Shown one piece after another: positions 62,101-64,000 of a stretch of DNA of 64,000 nt; the first letter of the stretch is position 1; each line of letters begins with the position of its first letter. Under the pieces are notes generated by a model that had not been told where the DNA came from, did not search any database, and saw only the letters and a list, made by a program, of their open reading frames with translations. Source of the DNA: Argopecten irradians (Eukaryota; Mollusca; Bivalvia; Pectinida; Pectinidae); the NCBI RefSeq assembly GCF_041381155.1, contig NC_091140.1, positions 22,286,864 through 22,350,863 of the forward strand, in the 5' to 3' direction. The position numbers were made by a program, and so were the translations under genes.

Positions 62101-63874
62101 CTTAAAGCCTGCTTGACCTAAGGGCATTCTGTGTGTATGATAAAATTTGAATCAGTCTGCTAAAAAGTCCTAACAGTTTTAGCACCAGTTAATAGACACA
62201 CAAGCACAACACTGTACTAAGTGAATTTTGATTCTTTGGTTAGTTGTTCATGATCATTGTTACTAAACATGGACATGTTTCATCCTTATCACTGTCTTAC
62301 CAAAGTGTATGGTTAAACCTCTCTATTAAGACCACTTAAGGTACAATTAAGTAAGGTGGGGCCGCGGTGGCCGAGTGGTTAAGTGGTTAAGATGTCCCGA
62401 CATATTACTTACAAGCCCTCCACCTCAGGGATTTGAACCCGAATCCCTTGTGGGGAGGTTGCCACATATATACTGACCGCTAGTCAGTGATTTTTCTGCC
62501 GTTTTGGACACCAAGGACACCAAGTAAATGGTATACCTTATTCAGCAGATGGCCTTCATACAAAGGTGATTACCACTGCAAGTTTAGGTATATTTAATAC
62601 TGCAGATGCATTTAAACTCTTCTAATTCAAAGACTAGATCAGTCCAATATGAACTTTCAGGGGTGATGAGTCAACTGTATAATGCTTAAACACATATTTC
62701 CAAAACAATACAATGGATCCTTCAAAGTTAATATAACCATTTCAAGACATCAAACGCAATCAAGAATTATTTTTAGAAGCTGAAGTAGGATAAAGTATTC
62801 CTTCTGAGGACACATCATCAGGAAACAGAAGCATACATACTGCCCATCATGTTTAGATTTTAACCTTAGGTTTCTTTGTCTCGCTGCTCTGGACCTTCAT
62901 GAAGTTATTTATGGATGTACAGTCAAGTCTGCTGTAGACACTACCTCTGTATAAAGACCACCAGTTTGATGAGACCACTATCTGAGGGTCCCAAATGGTC
63001 ACTTATACATAAAGACCACATGGTTATAAAGACCTTTTTTCCTGGTCTCTGATGTATTTCAATTATTCACCGACAGGTTTGAATATACAACATAGATTTA
63101 CAATCAAATGGGATGAGGAATATTCTATAAAGTGTAATCTCATCAGTAAATACCTGGAGGACGTTAAAGGGATATCATATATCAGGTAGTATGTGCTTCC
63201 TGTGTGATGACAGGTGTAGCCTGGACAAATAGCTCCAGCTTCTCTACAATGCAGCTTCTCTTGCTGGGTATTTATCAATGTTCATAAGTCATCAAAATTT
63301 TTGTTCGTAAATCATTCAAATATTTGTAAATATTTTTGCATTATACCAGATGTTTGCATTGCAATCAATTTAAGGCATACTCACACATAGAATTGATAAA
63401 GAGAAACCGAAGGGAGATTTCAGTTGAATTGATGAGAATATTTTCTTTGTCTTTATGTTAAATTCAGTATAGAGAAAGGTTATGAGTGGATATATTGACT
63501 TATAGTTCATACCAGAAGATAAATTAGCGTTGCTACTGGTTGATACCTCTATATATATGCACACACACATTGATAATGCAATGTGCTGACTTATATGGAA
63601 TTTGCAGAATGAAAGATTTATGGGATTTTACTTTATGAACTTTAAACATGAGAATGTTCTTTGTTGAATTTTAAAGATTTTTTAAGACAATTTTTCATCT
63701 GTTAAGTCAACTGTCCAAGGTCTTGTGAAAAAAATTGCTGCTCAAAGGTTTCATTGATTATTTTCAAACCAAACCAAAGGTTATTATAACTCAAATATTT
63801 AATTATTGAACTTTCCTTGTGTGTACCTCACAGCCTAAGGTGGTGTTTGATTTTTGTAATGTTGTCCTACTCAG
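59200..63874 (+). other. Presumed long first intron of the plus-strand gene
   Basis: AT-rich, no supported exon on either strand. Contains a family A SINE at 62,358-62,525 and a diverged run of ATAAAGACCAC-type blocks at about 62,930-63,040 (also CTATTAAGACCACTTAAG at 62,322), probably old tandem or dispersed repeat. Nothing else stands out. Confidence 0.45.
62358..62525 (+). mobile_element. tRNA-derived SINE, family A, best-preserved copy
   Basis: Starts GGGGCCGCGGTGGCCGAGTG, a tRNA-Leu/Ser-like head with A box TGGCCGAGTGG, then GATGTCCCGACA, CCCTCCACCTCAGGGATTTG, AACCCGAATCCCTTGTGGGG, GTTGCCACA and CAGTGATTTTTCTGCCG, ending in an ACACCAAGGACACC tail. The GTGGTTAA block is doubled (TGGTTAAGTGGTTAAG). 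Confidence 0.75.
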
Positions 63875-64000
63875 ATGAGAAGGAACGTTGTGGAGTGTCC
63901 AATTACCTGTGTATACTCTGGATCAGTGATGATCGGTAGCTCAGGGCGGACTGTCCGTCACGGCCTTGACTGGAGACTAATGGAGAAGTAAATACTCCAT
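63875..64000 (+). other. Possible second 5' exon at the right edge
   Basis: Preceded by a fair acceptor (TTGTCCTACTCAG|ATGAG). One frame runs 38 codons from its first ATG to TAA at 63,991; the frame joining the upstream exon stops after 26 codons. The coding start of the gene is probably beyond the window and this is leader sequence. Confidence 0.3.

Overview
This window looks like nuclear DNA of a lophotrochozoan animal, most probably a bivalve mollusc. It is AT-rich and intron-rich, with short exons, GT-AG splice sites, long introns full of SINE/MITE-like repeats, and proteins close to animal orthologues. The bivalve call is inference: several repeats resemble families I associate with bivalve genomes. 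There is no bacterial signature, operon, CRISPR array or functional tRNA/rRNA gene. Exon structures were read by hand from splice sites and reading-frame continuity; in every gene the frames close exactly.

Layout. (1) 655-9795, minus: at least 16 coding exons of a nonribosomal-peptide-synthetase-like enzyme with adenylation, carrier and thioester-reductase domains; its C-terminus lies beyond the left edge. A non-coding 5' exon sits near 10,657-10,790. (2) 10.8-14.3 kb: intergenic DNA with SINE copies and a 37-bp minisatellite. (3) 16137-31353, minus: complete PLK4 (16 exons, 957 aa if the duplicated exons are counted once), with a 3' UTR to about 14,338. Exons 4 and 5 lie in a ~1.07-kb near-identical tandem duplication, and one copy of exon 4 carries a one-base insertion. 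(4) 31,354-31,901: a 548-bp head-to-head promoter shared with (5) 31902-45109, plus: complete HSPA4/Hsp110 (18 exons, 837 aa), poly(A) signal at 46,616. The promoter holds two perfect heat-shock elements. (6) 46.6-52.3 kb: a repeat block with a 48-bp tandem array, then a ~3.5-kb element with inverted ends and two different ~157-160-bp internal arrays. (7) 54117-58721, minus: complete SCOC (4 exons, 118 aa), interrupted in intron 1 by a ~2-kb hAT-like insertion that carries a phase-compatible alternative first exon. (8) 59.1-64 kb, plus: probable 5' UTR exons and a long first intron of an unidentified gene that continues off the right edge.

PLK4 (centriole duplication), HSPA4 (cytosolic chaperone and Hsp70 exchange factor) and SCOC (Golgi/autophagy coiled coil) are housekeeping genes. 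The adenylation-reductase gene is the least conventional: a probable animal acid-to-aldehyde/alcohol reductase of unknown substrate, whose adenylation pocket appears to lack the aspartate that normally binds an alpha-amino group.
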